A stretch of DNA of 64,000 bases from contig CANJMF010000008.1 of NCBI GenBank assembly GCA_947475895.1, positions 56,682 through 120,681 of the forward strand. The letters are read 5' to 3'. The stretch's first letter is position 1. Each line of letters opens with the position of its first letter. Position numbers and translations under genes: made by a program. This document shows, piece after piece, positions 1 to 8,660 of this stretch. This DNA is from Fidelibacterota bacterium (GTDB lineage Bacteria; Pseudomonadota; Alphaproteobacteria; Rhodospirillales; Rhodospirillaceae). Below the pieces are notes generated by a model. That model worked only from the letters and a program-made list of their open reading frames with translations, did not search any database and was not told the DNA's origin.

Positions 1-185
1 GCTCCTATGAACGGAGCGAACGCATTCTTGCCTCATTTCCAGTAGATGAAATCAAGTCGTACGCGCAGGACGGTAAAATCCACATGACCTGTGAGTTTTG
101 CCGGACCGACTATGTGTTTCCGGAAAGCGAACTGGAGGCCGTGGCCGCGAAGCACCGAGATCAACCGAAGGATTCATCGCCATGA
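1..185 (+). CDS. hslO: Hsp33 redox-regulated chaperone, C-terminal fragment
   Basis: Partial gene running in from the left edge; the reading frame begins with the last two bases of a Cys codon. About 60 residues remain. They contain the second half of the Hsp33 zinc site, CEFC, and the sequence YERSERILASFP typical of the end of the redox-switch domain. In the family, four cysteines (CxC and CxxC) bind zinc in the reduced cytosolic protein and form disulfides on oxidative stress, activating holdase function. The stop codon (183-185) overlaps the next ATG in an ATGA arrangement, so the two genes are probably translationally coupled. Identification rests on the conserved C-terminus only. Confidence 0.9.
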   Translation, partial: SYERSERILASFPVDEIKSYAQDGKIHMTCEFCRTDYVFPESELEAVAAKHRDQPKDSSP

Positions 186-787
186 AACGCACTCTTATTT
201 CAAAGAAGCTTCTTGTCGTTTCCGCGCTCGCTCTGGCATTTGGCGTTGCCACAAGCGCCATGGCCGATGCCGCCGTTGTGACGCGCACGGTGCGTTTCGC
301 CGACGCATCGACCCTGAGCACCGATGCCTCCGGAATGACCTTCGAAGTGCGTAACCGCCCGCCGCGCGAATATCCGCACGTGGGCTACCGCGCGCCGTTC
401 ACGTTCGAGCAGGCCGCGCGCGATTGGGCGGCATCGCATTTCAACATGACCGGCAATAGTGTGAACACGTTGCGCATAACCTTACGCGACGGCGACATTA
501 CCGAAAAGCTGCTGCCCACAACGAAGGGCATCAAAGGCTGGTTCACCAAAGATCAGGCGGCCGAATACGAGGGTAAGCTCGATATTGAGATCGCGGTCGT
601 TGATGCAAATGGCAGCATCCTGGCGCAAGCCGAAGGTAAGGCGTGGCATAGCCAGACAGTCAGCGAAGGTGCCACCGAAGCGGATAAGCAGGCGGTGTGG
701 GCGGGTATGATTAAGAAGACGTTCGACGATCTCGACATCGAACTGCAGCCCCGCATTCGCCAGGCGCTGGCGCAATACGTCCGCTAG
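182..787 (+). CDS. exported protein of unknown function (201 aa)
   Basis: Starts at the ATG that overlaps the hslO stop codon; a longer in-frame start lies inside hslO and is less likely. Residues 1-26 form a signal peptide (MKR..., a hydrophobic VVSALALAFGVA stretch, then SAMA before the predicted cleavage). No lipobox cysteine is visible, so the protein is probably a soluble periplasmic or secreted protein. The mature part is mixed alpha/beta with a conserved-looking segment around PREYPHVGYRAPF. I do not recognise the family. The position behind hslO suggests a housekeeping envelope role, but nothing more can be said. It converges with folE with 9 bp between stops and no visible terminator. 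Confidence 0.85.
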   Translation: MKRTLISKKLLVVSALALAFGVATSAMADAAVVTRTVRFADASTLSTDASGMTFEVRNRPPREYPHVGYRAPFTFEQAARDWAASHFNMTGNSVNTLRITLRDGDITEKLLPTTKGIKGWFTKDQAAEYEGKLDIEIAVVDANGSILAQAEGKAWHSQTVSEGATEADKQAVWAGMIKKTFDDLDIELQPRIRQALAQYVR

Positions 788-796
788 GCGTTTTCG

Positions 797-1390
797 TTAC
801 TTTCCGATAATCGCCAGGAATTCGCGCCGCGTGGAGGGATCCTCGCGGAAGGCGCCAAGCATGGTCGATGTAACCATGGTGACGCCGGTCTTGTGCACGC
901 CGCGCGTCGTCATGCATTGGTGCGCGGCATCGACGACCACCGCAACGCCTTTCGGCTTCAGGACATCGTTGATGGCGTTGGCGATTTGCGCCGTCATTTT
1001 CTCCTGAATCTGAAGGCGCTTGGCATAAGCCTCTACCACACGCACCAGTTTCGATATTCCCACGACGCGGTTGTGCGGCAAATAAGCGACATACGCTTTG
1101 CCGATGATCGGCACCATGTGATGTTCGCAATGACTTTGAAATGCGATGTCCTTGAGGACAACCATTTCATCATATCCTTCGGTTTCCTCGAATGTGGTCC
1201 GCAGGATTTCTTCCGGGTCTTGCGTATAGCCCGCGTAGAATTCTTCGTAAGAACGCACGACCCGTTCGGGCGTTTTGATCAAGCCTTCGCGTGCGATGTC
1301 GTCGCCCGCCCAGCGAATGAGCGTGGAAACGGCGGCTTCGGCTTCGGCGCGAGATGGGCGCGGGCCCGCGGGTGAGGCTTTCACGGTCAT
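797..1390 (-). CDS. folE: GTP cyclohydrolase I
   Basis: 197 residues, normal length for FolE. It converts GTP to 7,8-dihydroneopterin triphosphate, the first step of tetrahydrofolate synthesis, in the cytosol. The zinc ligands are visible as Cys88 and His91 in SHCEHH and Cys159 in AHQCMTTRG. The stretches LIKTPERV and [11 protein letters not shown] are typical of the type IA enzyme. The ATG start is supported by the family N-terminus. The gene lies 33 bp downstream of apaG on the same strand, so it may be co-transcribed with apaG. No unusual residues were seen. Confidence 0.97.
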   Translation of the reverse strand: MTVKASPAGPRPSRAEAEAAVSTLIRWAGDDIAREGLIKTPERVVRSYEEFYAGYTQDPEEILRTTFEETEGYDEMVVLKDIAFQSHCEHHMVPIIGKAYVAYLPHNRVVGISKLVRVVEAYAKRLQIQEKMTAQIANAINDVLKPKGVAVVVDAAHQCMTTRGVHKTGVTMVTSTMLGAFREDPSTRREFLAIIGK

Positions 1391-1423
1391 CGCTCGTTAC
1401 CTTTCGTGAGATCGGCTGGAAGG

Positions 1424-1816
1424 CTAATTGATGGTCGCCGTATCGTAAGGACTATCGAGTGAAAAAGCGGGGATTTCAATGTCAAAGCGCTCGCCCCCGC
1501 CGGTGCTCATTTCATAGCTGCCGGCCATGATTCCAGACGGTGTCGTAAGCGGGCACCCGCTGGTGTACTCGAAGGACTCGCCCGGTTTTAAAACGGGCTG
1601 TTCTCCAACCACGCCCGGACCCTTTACTTCCTGAAGGCGGCCCAATTTGTCGGTAATGCGCCAGTGCCGGTTCATAAGCTGAACGGTTTCTTTGCCCCGG
1701 TTTTCGATATTCACGCGGTACGCCCAAACGAAACGATCGTCCTCGGGCGCGGATTGGTCCTCGAGGTAAAACGAGCGCACGGAGACGCTGATGCTGCGGG
1801 TTATCTTTTCGTACAT
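1424..1816 (-). CDS. apaG: ApaG-domain protein (Co2+/Mg2+ efflux protein family)
   Basis: 130 residues covering one complete ApaG domain, an immunoglobulin-like beta sandwich. Diagnostic stretches are [28 protein letters not shown] and the central YTSGCPL. The biochemical role of bacterial ApaG is not settled; the annotation as a cobalt/magnesium efflux protein is historical. It sits between metZ and folE on the same strand. The hslO/apaG/metZ neighbourhood is, as I recall, common in alphaproteobacteria. The start ATG agrees with the family N-terminus. Confidence 0.95.
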   Translation of the reverse strand: MYEKITRSISVSVRSFYLEDQSAPEDDRFVWAYRVNIENRGKETVQLMNRHWRITDKLGRLQEVKGPGVVGEQPVLKPGESFEYTSGCPLTTPSGIMAGSYEMSTGGGERFDIEIPAFSLDSPYDTATIN

Positions 1817-1842
1817 GCGCGTGCGGACCTTATGCCAACCCT

Positions 1843-3036
1843 CTACGCCGCAAATGCCTGCGTCAGATCATCGATGATGTCTGACGCATCCTCAAGGCCT
1901 ACGGACAGGCGTACCATACCATCAGTGATTCCCAAGTGCGCACGTTCTTCAGGCGTAAGCCGTTGATGCGTGGTCGTTGCGGGATGGCAGGCCAAACTCT
2001 TTGAATCGCCGAGGTTGTTCGAAATGTCGATGAGTTTCAAATTATTCAAAAACCGGAAAGCAGCAGCTTTCCCGCCCGCCAGTTCGAACGCGATCATAGA
2101 GCCGCCCGCGCTCATTTGCGCCATGGCAAGCTTGTGTTGCGGATGCGACGGAAGACTCGGGTAAAGAAGCCGCGTTAAATCCTTGCGGCCTTGCAGAGCC
2201 TGGGCGACGGCCAAAGCATTCTCGCAATGCTGGCGCACGCGCATTTCGAGGGTGTCGAGGCTTTTCAATAACACCCAGGCATTGAACGGCGAAAGCGTTG
2301 GTCCTGTATGCCGAATGAAAGGCGTCACTTTGTCGACGATGAACTCGCTGTCGCTCAAGATAGCGCCGCCGAGGCACCGACCCTGACCATCAATATGTTT
2401 CGTCGCCGAATACACGACGACGTCCGCACCGAATTGCATCGGCTTTTGCAAAAGCGGCGTGGCGAAAACGTTGTCCACAACCACGCGCGCGCCGGCTTTG
2501 TGCGCCAGGTCACATACCGCGCGCAGATCGATGACTTCAAGCGCCGGATTTGTTGGCGTCTCCAGGAATACCGCGTTCGCGGGCTTCGAAAGCGCTTTCT
2601 CCCATTGCGCGGCATCGGTGCCGTCTACTAAGTCTACCTGGACGCCAAAACGCGGCAAAATGTTCTGGCAAATGTAGAGGCACGAACCGAACATGGCGCG
2701 CGCGGCGACCAGGCGGTCGCCTGCCTGGAGGAAGCACGCCAATGACGCATATACCGCGGCCATGCCGCTCGCGGTGGCGCGGCAGGCCTGCGCGCCCTCG
2801 ATCAACGCCAGGCGCTTCTCGAACATCGCCGTGGTGGGATTTCCGAACCGCGAATAAACGAAACGATCGATCTCTTGTTTGAAAGCCTGCTCGGCTTCTT
2901 CGGCGCGTTCGTACACGTAGCCCGAAGTCATGAAGATGGCTTCGCTGGTTTCGTTGAATTCGCTGCGCTCCGTGGCGCCGCGTACCAGCTGTGTGCGGGT
3001 TCGCCATTTGCGCTGCGTCTCGTCGTTCGTCGCCAT
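1843..3036 (-). CDS. metZ: O-succinylhomoserine sulfhydrylase
   Basis: 397 residues, Cys/Met-metabolism PLP-enzyme family (fold type I). It is expected to make homocysteine from O-succinylhomoserine and sulfide in methionine synthesis. Lys213 in YSATKHIDG is the Schiff-base lysine, and YSRFGNPT near residues 61-68 is the family phosphate/PLP loop. The start chosen is the ATG at 3036, 11 codons inside the longest frame, because GAGG lies 6 bases upstream and the longer start would reach into the leader terminator region. The leader carries a SAM-II type aptamer followed by an intrinsic terminator, so expression should fall when SAM is plentiful. Confidence 0.95.
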   Translation of the reverse strand: MATNDETQRKWRTRTQLVRGATERSEFNETSEAIFMTSGYVYERAEEAEQAFKQEIDRFVYSRFGNPTTAMFEKRLALIEGAQACRATASGMAAVYASLACFLQAGDRLVAARAMFGSCLYICQNILPRFGVQVDLVDGTDAAQWEKALSKPANAVFLETPTNPALEVIDLRAVCDLAHKAGARVVVDNVFATPLLQKPMQFGADVVVYSATKHIDGQGRCLGGAILSDSEFIVDKVTPFIRHTGPTLSPFNAWVLLKSLDTLEMRVRQHCENALAVAQALQGRKDLTRLLYPSLPSHPQHKLAMAQMSAGGSMIAFELAGGKAAAFRFLNNLKLIDISNNLGDSKSLACHPATTTHQRLTPEERAHLGITDGMVRLSVGLEDASDIIDDLTQAFAA

Positions 3037-3075
3037 CGTTAACCTCGTACCCTTTGTGGGCCTAAGCATGCGGGC

Positions 3076-3109
3076 AATAAAAAAGCCCCCGACCAGACTG
3101 GCGGGGGCT
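3076..3109 (-). terminator. intrinsic terminator in the metZ leader (riboswitch expression platform)
   Basis: Read on the minus strand, the sequence forms a strong hairpin with an 8-bp outer stem (AGCCCCCG/CGGGGGCT, 3084-3109) and an inner CCAG/CTGG pair, followed directly by a run of T. It lies between the SAM-II aptamer and the metZ start on the same strand. It is therefore best read as an attenuator for metZ rather than as the end of the upstream small gene, although it could serve both. Confidence 0.85.
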
Positions 3110-3120
3110 CATGCCCTCGA

Positions 3121-3172
3121 CCTTTTAGCGTTTTTTAACGTGGTCGCAAGCTGGTCGCCAAATGTCCACGGG
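3121..3172 (-). ncRNA. SAM-II riboswitch aptamer upstream of metZ
   Basis: On the minus strand the leader contains CCGTGG (3166-3171), ATTTGG, GCTTGC, CCACGTTAAA and CGCTAAAAGG in the order I recall for the SAM-II (metA/metZ leader) consensus. The P1 stem pairs CGTGG with CCACG (3139-3143), and the A-rich 3' part supplies the pseudoknot strand. It starts a few bases after the predicted transcription start. SAM-II RNAs bind S-adenosylmethionine and are characteristic of alphaproteobacterial methionine genes. Recognition is by eye; a covariance-model search would settle it. Confidence 0.85.
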
Positions 3173-3177
3173 ATATC

Positions 3178-3206
3178 TTGGTAGCGCGAGCGCTTTAAGC
3201 GGTCAA
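3178..3206 (-). promoter_or_regulatory. sigma-70 type promoter for the metZ leader
   Basis: Minus strand: TTGACC (3201-3206) as -35, 17-base spacer, TACCAA (3178-3183) as -10. The expected transcription start falls just before the SAM-II aptamer at 3172. The -10 box is weak, as is common in alphaproteobacteria. Confidence 0.6.
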
Positions 3207-3223
3207 GCCGCTTCGCCTTCTCT

Positions 3224-3559
3224 TTAGTCTTTGCAGCTACCCTCGACCGGGCCCTCAATTTTAGGTTTGATCACAATGGGACGGGTGAAATCACAAACAA
3301 AAACATGTTTTCCAGCCGGAATGGTCGCGTCCTGGCAGCCGCTCCTTCCGTCAATACGCTTGCCGTCCTGTAAGATCGAGAACTTTACGCTGACCGTACA
3401 AAAGCGCTCCTTATCCGACGTGCTGTAGATGTTGACGCTGTTTCCCTTGGCTTCGGCCGAAAATGTTTTTGCGATATCGTCGGCAGCGAACGCGGCTGGC
3501 GCGGCTGTGACAAGTCCGGCGATCAGATAAAATAGGGTCTTCAATTTCCTGTACTCCAT
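3224..3559 (-). CDS. small exported protein of unknown function (111 aa)
   Basis: Residues 1-25 are a signal peptide (MEYRKLKTLFYLIAGLV, ending AAPAAFA before the predicted cleavage). The mature part is about 86 residues and has four cysteines (FCTVS, RSGCQ, FVCDF, EGSCKD), enough for two disulfides in the periplasm or outside the cell. No family was recognised. It stands alone on the minus strand just upstream of the metZ promoter. The 180 bases between its start (3559) and the next gene at 3740 hold no gene that I can see. Confidence 0.75.
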   Translation of the reverse strand: MEYRKLKTLFYLIAGLVTAAPAAFAADDIAKTFSAEAKGNSVNIYSTSDKERFCTVSVKFSILQDGKRIDGRSGCQDATIPAGKHVFVCDFTRPIVIKPKIEGPVEGSCKD

Positions 3560-3739
3560 AGGGCTAATTTCCCCAAGATATCAGATTTCCTTTTGCCAAA
3601 AACGAGGCAAAAACGGGAAAATTCATTATTTCTGCGTTATCCTTAGGGGATGGCGTATCAGGGGTCGTTGCATCCCCACTCAATCCGGAATAAGTGACAT
3701 TATCTAAAAAAGTTCAAGTACCCGCAGGGATGATGAATT

Positions 3740-4351
3740 ATGGGCAATCACTTTCACGATTACGCAACAACGTTGGCGGGTGCCATTGCGGCAACGGAGG
3801 CCAGCGATCTTCATCACAAGCCCCTTTCCGTCGATCAGGCGGTTGTTGCGGCGCATCGCATGATCCGCGCCATAGCCGGTACGCCGAATAAGCTTATGTT
3901 TATCGGCAACGGCGGTTCTGCCGGTATCGCAGGCCACATGGCCATCGACTTTACGAAAAACGGAGGAGTGCGTTCCGTTACCTTCAACGACGCTTCGTCG
4001 CTGACGTGCCTTGGCAATGACCTTGGCTACGATCAGGTGTTCTCGAAGCAGGTCGAAATGCAAGGATTGGCCGGCGACATTCTGATCGCAATTTCGAGCT
4101 CGGGCGAATCAAAGAACATCTTGAATGCCGTGACCGCCGCTCGAAAAATGAAAGCTCATGTTATTTCGTTGAGCGGCTTTAAGGCGGGTAATTCGCTGCG
4201 TCAAATGGGTGATCTCAATCTCTATACACCGTCCGCCGTCTACGGTTTCGTCGAGACCGCGCACCAAGCGCTTCTCCACGTCATTCTCGATACGGGAATG
4301 GGATGGACGGTGGCGACGGCGCATGTGCAGCCGCAAACGGCGCTTATTTAA
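3740..4351 (+). CDS. SIS-domain sugar-phosphate isomerase (GmhA/phosphoheptose isomerase-like)
   Basis: 203 residues with one SIS (sugar isomerase) fold. FIGNGGSAGIAGHMAIDF is the GmhA-type phosphate and active-site loop, and AISSSGESKNI is the second SIS loop. GmhA converts sedoheptulose 7-phosphate to D-glycero-D-manno-heptose 7-phosphate; SIS-family relatives act on other ketose phosphates. A heptose assignment would fit the kinase/nucleotidyltransferase fusion at 50191-51609 and the HddC-like enzyme at 49472-50194, but that link is inference across 45 kb. It is transcribed alone on the plus strand and converges with the small membrane protein at 4360. Confidence 0.85.
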   Translation: MGNHFHDYATTLAGAIAATEASDLHHKPLSVDQAVVAAHRMIRAIAGTPNKLMFIGNGGSAGIAGHMAIDFTKNGGVRSVTFNDASSLTCLGNDLGYDQVFSKQVEMQGLAGDILIAISSSGESKNILNAVTAARKMKAHVISLSGFKAGNSLRQMGDLNLYTPSAVYGFVETAHQALLHVILDTGMGWTVATAHVQPQTALI

Positions 4352-4359
4352 CGTCTCCG

Positions 4360-4617
4360 TTAACGCATCATTTGATTCACCTTGTTGCGCGGTTTGAGCT
4401 GTTCGCCAGTCACAAGACTAATCGAGTGCGCGAGCGTCACAAAGATACCAAGCGTCAGAAAAATCATGAGCGCGCCGTAAGGAATGATCCTGGGTTTTAG
4501 CGGGTCAGCCGGTTGCTTCAGTTTTATGCGGCATACAACGAGCAATACGATCTCGGCCACAAGAACGGCGAGCGTAATGATCAGGCCCTGTTTATCCATC
4601 CTCGAAAAAGCTTCCAT
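4360..4617 (-). CDS. small integral membrane protein (85 aa)
   Basis: Two hydrophobic helices are visible: LIITLAVLVAEIVLLVV (about 12-28) and LMIFLTLGIFVTLAHSISLV (about 50-69), joined by a basic, proline-containing loop. This predicts a two-pass inner-membrane protein with both ends on one side. The ATG at 4617 has GGA about 9 bases upstream; an internal ATG at 4599 has its GAGG directly abutting and is a poorer choice. The family was not recognised. It is the last gene before the Sel1/gspD run on the same strand (23 bp gap), so it may be read through from it. Confidence 0.7.
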   Translation of the reverse strand: MEAFSRMDKQGLIITLAVLVAEIVLLVVCRIKLKQPADPLKPRIIPYGALMIFLTLGIFVTLAHSISLVTGEQLKPRNKVNQMMR

Positions 4618-4640
4618 GGTGTTTTTCCGTCGTCGGATCC

Positions 4641-5399
4641 CTATTTAGATTTAGGTTTGTGTGATTTGGGCGGCGGCGGCGCGTCGACCGCTATCGTCTC
4701 CAGAGGCGGAGGACCGCCGGCACCTGGATCGCCCGGCTCCCACAGAATCTCGCGGTTCGCAATGAGCTTAATGAGATTCTGTTCGGCGACCGCATTCCTG
4801 CCCCGACTATTGTTGCGTCGATACCAATACGCCGCGGCCTTGGGGTTGCGCGGCGTGCCGTAACCCATTTGATATGCATATCCCAGCATAAGTTCCGCGG
4901 GCGGGTAGCCGCTGTCTGCGGCATGCCAGAAATAAGTAAACGCAGACTCCCAGCTTGCTTGAATGCCGCCTTCTCCTTGGTAAATCATTTTCCCCAGCAT
5001 GTATTGAGCGGCCGGGTGTCCTTGATCGGCGGCGGTTTCATAAAACAGCACCGCACGCGCCTCGTCCTTAGGCACGCCGATTCCTGTCTGGTGGATGAGG
5101 CCCAGATAGAAAGCAGCGTCCGGATCTTTCTTTTCGGCGGCGTCGCGCAGCAGCTCCAGAGACTTCGTTAGATTGGCGGGCACTCCATCGCCGCGCCCAT
5201 AACGGGCGCCAAGCTCGGCCTGTGCGTGCAGATCGCCGTTGGCCATCCGTTGCTCAAGCTCAACAACGGAGAGCGTGTCCACAACACGGCTGTGTTGCAG
5301 TTCGGCTGCCGACCGAGTCTCCGCGATCGCTGCGCCCGCTAAAGTCGAGGCTCCCAGCAGCGCTGCACCGAAATATATAATATGACGCGATATTGTCAT
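4641..5399 (-). CDS. periplasmic Sel1-repeat (TPR-like) protein
   Basis: 252 residues. An N-terminal signal peptide (about 1-26, ending AGAAIA) has no lipobox cysteine, so a soluble periplasmic protein is expected. At least four Sel1-like repeats follow (LGARYGRGDGV, LGLIHQTGIGV, LGKMIYQGEGG, LGYAYQMGYGT), then a proline/lysine-rich tail (PPPPKSHKPKSK). Its start overlaps the gspD stop by one base (TAATG), which argues for coupling to the secretin gene. An accessory role in T2SS assembly is possible from position only. Confidence 0.88.
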   Translation of the reverse strand: MTISRHIIYFGAALLGASTLAGAAIAETRSAAELQHSRVVDTLSVVELEQRMANGDLHAQAELGARYGRGDGVPANLTKSLELLRDAAEKKDPDAAFYLGLIHQTGIGVPKDEARAVLFYETAADQGHPAAQYMLGKMIYQGEGGIQASWESAFTYFWHAADSGYPPAELMLGYAYQMGYGTPRNPKAAAYWYRRNNSRGRNAVAEQNLIKLIANREILWEPGDPGAGGPPPLETIAVDAPPPPKSHKPKSK

Positions 5400-7510
5400 T
5401 ATTGCTCTGCCTTACCTTTCTTGTCTTTGGTCGCATCCGCATCCTTCGTACTTGTCGAAGCGGGCTGAGCCCACTCTCCGAGCTGATTGCGGAAATTGTC
5501 GCGAATCTGTCGCGCCGTATCGGAATTATCGATGATGTAAGGCGTTAACAGGATGATCAATTCGGTGCGATTAATGGATTGAGATTGGTTCTTAAACAAA
5601 TTCCCGAGGAATGGAATGTCCTTCAAGTAAGGGATGCCGGTGTTCCCCTTACTATAGTTTTCGGAAATCATTCCTCCCAAGAGAACGGTTTCGCCGTCAT
5701 CAAGCGACAGGGTTGTTTGCAGCGACCGATTGATGATAACCGGACTTTGTACGCCCGATAAACTGTTCTCCTGAGCCGCACTCACTTCCTGCGATACGGT
5801 CAACTCTACGCGCCGGCTCGAATTGACGGTCGGATTCACGTTCAGGAGAACACCTGTATTCCGGTATTGAATAGATTGCAGGATCGAGGTGTTGCCTTGA
5901 ACTTGGCCATTTGCCGTCTCTTGCGATGTGATAATCGGTACCTGCGTGCCGACGTTGATAGCAGCGGATTTTCCGCTACTCGTGACAAGCCGTGGGCTCG
6001 AAAGTACCTGCAGGCGATTGTAGTCGGCCAGCGCGTTTACTCTCGAGATAATGGTCGCGTGATCTCGAACCAAGTTGAAGAATATGCCGGTTCCATCACT
6101 CTTCGCGGTTAGATTATTCGGTGCGCTCGCGCGCCGGTCGTCGAAATCGAAAACCATGCCGAGACTCTCGCCCTGCTTAAGCGTGACTTCGGCGATCGTT
6201 GCTTCGATCATGACCTGCAGAGGCGCGCGGTCCATTTGTTGGATGAGAGCCTTGAATTGCGCGAATTCCTCGGCCGAACCCACAAAAATAATGCCGTTGC
6301 GCGGCTCGTCCACCAACACGCGCTGCTTTGCTGCGCCCAAAAGCGTGCGCTGATCTGCGGGCGGCGCTCCGGCCCCCACCGATGCCGCCGGCGTCGCCAC
6401 CACGCCATCAATCATGTTCTTGAGCGTATCGGCGACGTCCTTCGCTTTGGCGTTATAAATTTGCTGATAGTAAGCGCCCTGGCTGCTCACAATTTGGCTG
6501 GGCTGATCGAGTTCCCCGGCCCACTGCAGAAGGTGCTGTAAGGTTTCCTCGTTGGAGCCGAATGCAATGACAACGTTCAACGCATCGACCGGGATCAATT
6601 TAATGGCGGTGTTGTTGGTGCCGCCAACGCCAATGCTGTAGCCTTCCGCGCTCATAATCTCGATCAGCTGCTGCGATAATTTCGCGGCGCTCCAAAAGGC
6701 GGGCGATATTTTCAGGCTCTTGCGCCCCGCAAGATATGGTTGGTCGAGTGTTTGAATGATTTCGCTGGCGGAGCGAACGTCCTCCGAGTTGCCCAGAAGC
6801 AACAATCCGCTGGATCCGGGAATCGGCGCGAATAGCACGCGATCCTTCATGATGAGATCCATCCAGATCTGCATCACATTGACAGCAACAGCGTTGAGCG
6901 GTTGGAAGAAAAAGATTGGACGCATGTCGGCGGGGGTCGACGGGGCGGTCCGCGAGCGGATGATGCGCGGAATTGGCTTCTTGACGCTCGCCGCCTCGAC
7001 TACGCGGTAAACATTGTTGCTGTAGGCAACGGTTAATCCGTAATTACTAAGAACTTCGGTTACGAGACGAAAGAAATCGTCCGGCTTCAACGGATCCGCC
7101 GTGCGAAGGGTAACCATTTGGTCCTTCTGCATGACGGAGTTGTCGATTTCGAACGAGACCTTCAGCACCTCGCCAAAAATAGTGTTGACGAAGGCGGGGA
7201 GGCGAATCCCCTCGAAGTTGACGCTAATAGGTTCACCCGTCAAATGCGGCGGGGTGGTGGACAGAATGGGCTCGGCGCTATCACGTCCCAATGGCGGAGC
7301 CGGGCCGTTGGATGTTGTCAGCTTGTCGCGCGTCGCGGTCGATGTCGCTTTTGTGATTTCGACAGTCTCGGCCTCATCCTTTTTGTTAATCTGCATCTTA
7401 GGCGTGAATGGGACACGCGGCAGAGATCCGCATCCGAGTAAGGCGGTAATGACCCCGAATGACGCGGCATATCGCAGCGCGATTTTCCATTTTGATGGAT
7501 TGTTTTTCAT
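5399..7510 (-). CDS. gspD: type II secretion secretin GspD (lipoprotein)
   Basis: 703 residues. It forms the outer-membrane channel of the T2SS. The signal peptide ends with a lipobox (ALLGCG, Cys27), so the secretin is probably lipidated. An N0 domain (about 94-170, ISVNFEGIRL...) is followed by N-domain repeats and the C-terminal secretin beta-barrel core. The core carries VPIITSQE, VLLGGMI and the conserved end GIPYLKDIPFLGNLF...ELIILLTPYII. Loops rich in Ala/Gly/Pro interrupt the N domains near residues 375-390. It is the last core T2SS gene of the run and lies 8 bp after the GspC-like gene. Confidence 0.97.
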   Translation of the reverse strand: MKNNPSKWKIALRYAASFGVITALLGCGSLPRVPFTPKMQINKKDEAETVEITKATSTATRDKLTTSNGPAPPLGRDSAEPILSTTPPHLTGEPISVNFEGIRLPAFVNTIFGEVLKVSFEIDNSVMQKDQMVTLRTADPLKPDDFFRLVTEVLSNYGLTVAYSNNVYRVVEAASVKKPIPRIIRSRTAPSTPADMRPIFFFQPLNAVAVNVMQIWMDLIMKDRVLFAPIPGSSGLLLLGNSEDVRSASEIIQTLDQPYLAGRKSLKISPAFWSAAKLSQQLIEIMSAEGYSIGVGGTNNTAIKLIPVDALNVVIAFGSNEETLQHLLQWAGELDQPSQIVSSQGAYYQQIYNAKAKDVADTLKNMIDGVVATPAASVGAGAPPADQRTLLGAAKQRVLVDEPRNGIIFVGSAEEFAQFKALIQQMDRAPLQVMIEATIAEVTLKQGESLGMVFDFDDRRASAPNNLTAKSDGTGIFFNLVRDHATIISRVNALADYNRLQVLSSPRLVTSSGKSAAINVGTQVPIITSQETANGQVQGNTSILQSIQYRNTGVLLNVNPTVNSSRRVELTVSQEVSAAQENSLSGVQSPVIINRSLQTTLSLDDGETVLLGGMISENYSKGNTGIPYLKDIPFLGNLFKNQSQSINRTELIILLTPYIIDNSDTARQIRDNFRNQLGEWAQPASTSTKDADATKDKKGKAEQ

Positions 7511-7518
7511 GACCGCTC

Positions 7519-8019
7519 TTACTTCTTTCGATTCGGGGAAAGGGGAACAGGTTTCTCAAGGGCAAACAGCTTCAGGGTTTTTTCTTCGCCGTTTTCCGCA
7601 TACGTCAACTCACCAATGCCGACCTTGGTGATTTGTCCGCCACTTGGCAGGGCTTCACCGCTGGCAATGCGTTGCACGCGTTTTCCTTGATCGACTTCAA
7701 TCACAGCCACGTTTTTCGCGCCGTCGCGCACGGTGCCGATAAACCGCCACGGCGGACCGGCGACCTTAAGCGGCTCATCCTTTTTCTTAGTCGGATCGTC
7801 GACCCAAGCAAGAAGACGGACGCCCTCGAGTTTCGCTCCGGCTTTATATGGCGCCCACTGGGGGAACGGCCAGCGATCGGCGACGTCAACGTTGGGCAAC
7901 ATCGCCGAAACCGTCAACACGCCGACAAGTACGCCTAGCGCAACGGCGAAACCCACGGCCGCCAAGTGCCATGTAAAGGGCGCGAGAGTTCGAAATGCAA
8001 GGCGAATTTTGTCCTTCAT
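7519..8019 (-). CDS. gspC: GspC-like inner-membrane T2SS protein
   Basis: 166 residues. One membrane helix (about 18-42, WHLAAVGFAVALGVLVGVL) is followed by a periplasmic domain. The block WRFIGTVRDGAKNVAVIEVD...RIASGEAL...ITKVGIGELTY resembles the HR domain of GspC/XcpP, which links the inner-membrane platform to the N0 domain of GspD. It is shorter than classical GspC and has no visible PDZ domain. GspN is an alternative name, but the position directly before gspD and the HR-like block favour GspC. Confidence 0.7.
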   Translation of the reverse strand: MKDKIRLAFRTLAPFTWHLAAVGFAVALGVLVGVLTVSAMLPNVDVADRWPFPQWAPYKAGAKLEGVRLLAWVDDPTKKKDEPLKVAGPPWRFIGTVRDGAKNVAVIEVDQGKRVQRIASGEALPSGGQITKVGIGELTYAENGEEKTLKLFALEKPVPLSPNRKK

Positions 8020-8021
8020 GA

Positions 8022-8660
8022 TCAGCCTTTATCGTGGGAGCGATAGAAGGCAGAGACATCGATCTCAATGCGTGCATTACGGCCTGCTCGCACATTCATG
8101 TGCTCGACGATGATCGTTTTTTCGCCTTCCGCGATGTCCTTCAAGAAGCCCGCCAGAGCATCGCCATTAAAGGGCAGAAGAATTTTGGCCGTCATGCGCT
8201 GAAGGCTGGAAAGCGAGTCCGTCGTAGGCGCGCCGGGCCGGGTCAGTGGAATCCGGCGTACTTGAATTTGCTGCAGAGGTTCCAGCTGATAGCGCGTTAA
8301 ATGGTCACGCAACCAACGCTCGAAGCCAGCATCCGCAAGGCCGGGGGTTTGGGCCGACCAGAGGCGGTCCTCCATGAGCGACTTAAGGAAGCGGCTCTGC
8401 TCCTTACGGGCGGGCCAAACATCGGTGGTGACCTGAGCCTTAAGCCGCACAAGGTTGGTCTGTGTACTCGCGTATTTGGCGGCCATTCCGCTGACAATTT
8501 GGTGAAGCCCAAATAAGCCGGACAGAATAATGACGCCCACCGCTAGGGTGATGAGCATTTTGACACGATCGGTAAGACCCAAATCGTTGCCGAATCGCGT
8601 GCGAAGCTGAAGTTCGAGTTGCGCCAGAAGACGCCGCAAAGGCGCGAGAATCGCGTTCAT
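8022..8660 (-). CDS. gspM: GspM-like T2SS inner-membrane platform protein
   Basis: 212 residues. A short cytosolic N-terminus is followed by one membrane helix (about 36-55, MLITLAVGVIILSGLFGLHQ) and a periplasmic ferredoxin-like region. This matches the general plan of GspM, which partners GspL in the T2SS platform. Sequence conservation in GspM is low, so the call depends strongly on order (gspL before, gspC after). The ATG at 8660 forms an ATGA overlap with the gspL stop and is preferred; an in-frame ATG four codons upstream (8672) is possible. Confidence 0.75.
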   Translation of the reverse strand: MNAILAPLRRLLAQLELQLRTRFGNDLGLTDRVKMLITLAVGVIILSGLFGLHQIVSGMAAKYASTQTNLVRLKAQVTTDVWPARKEQSRFLKSLMEDRLWSAQTPGLADAGFERWLRDHLTRYQLEPLQQIQVRRIPLTRPGAPTTDSLSSLQRMTAKILLPFNGDALAGFLKDIAEGEKTIIVEHMNVRAGRNARIEIDVSAFYRSHDKG

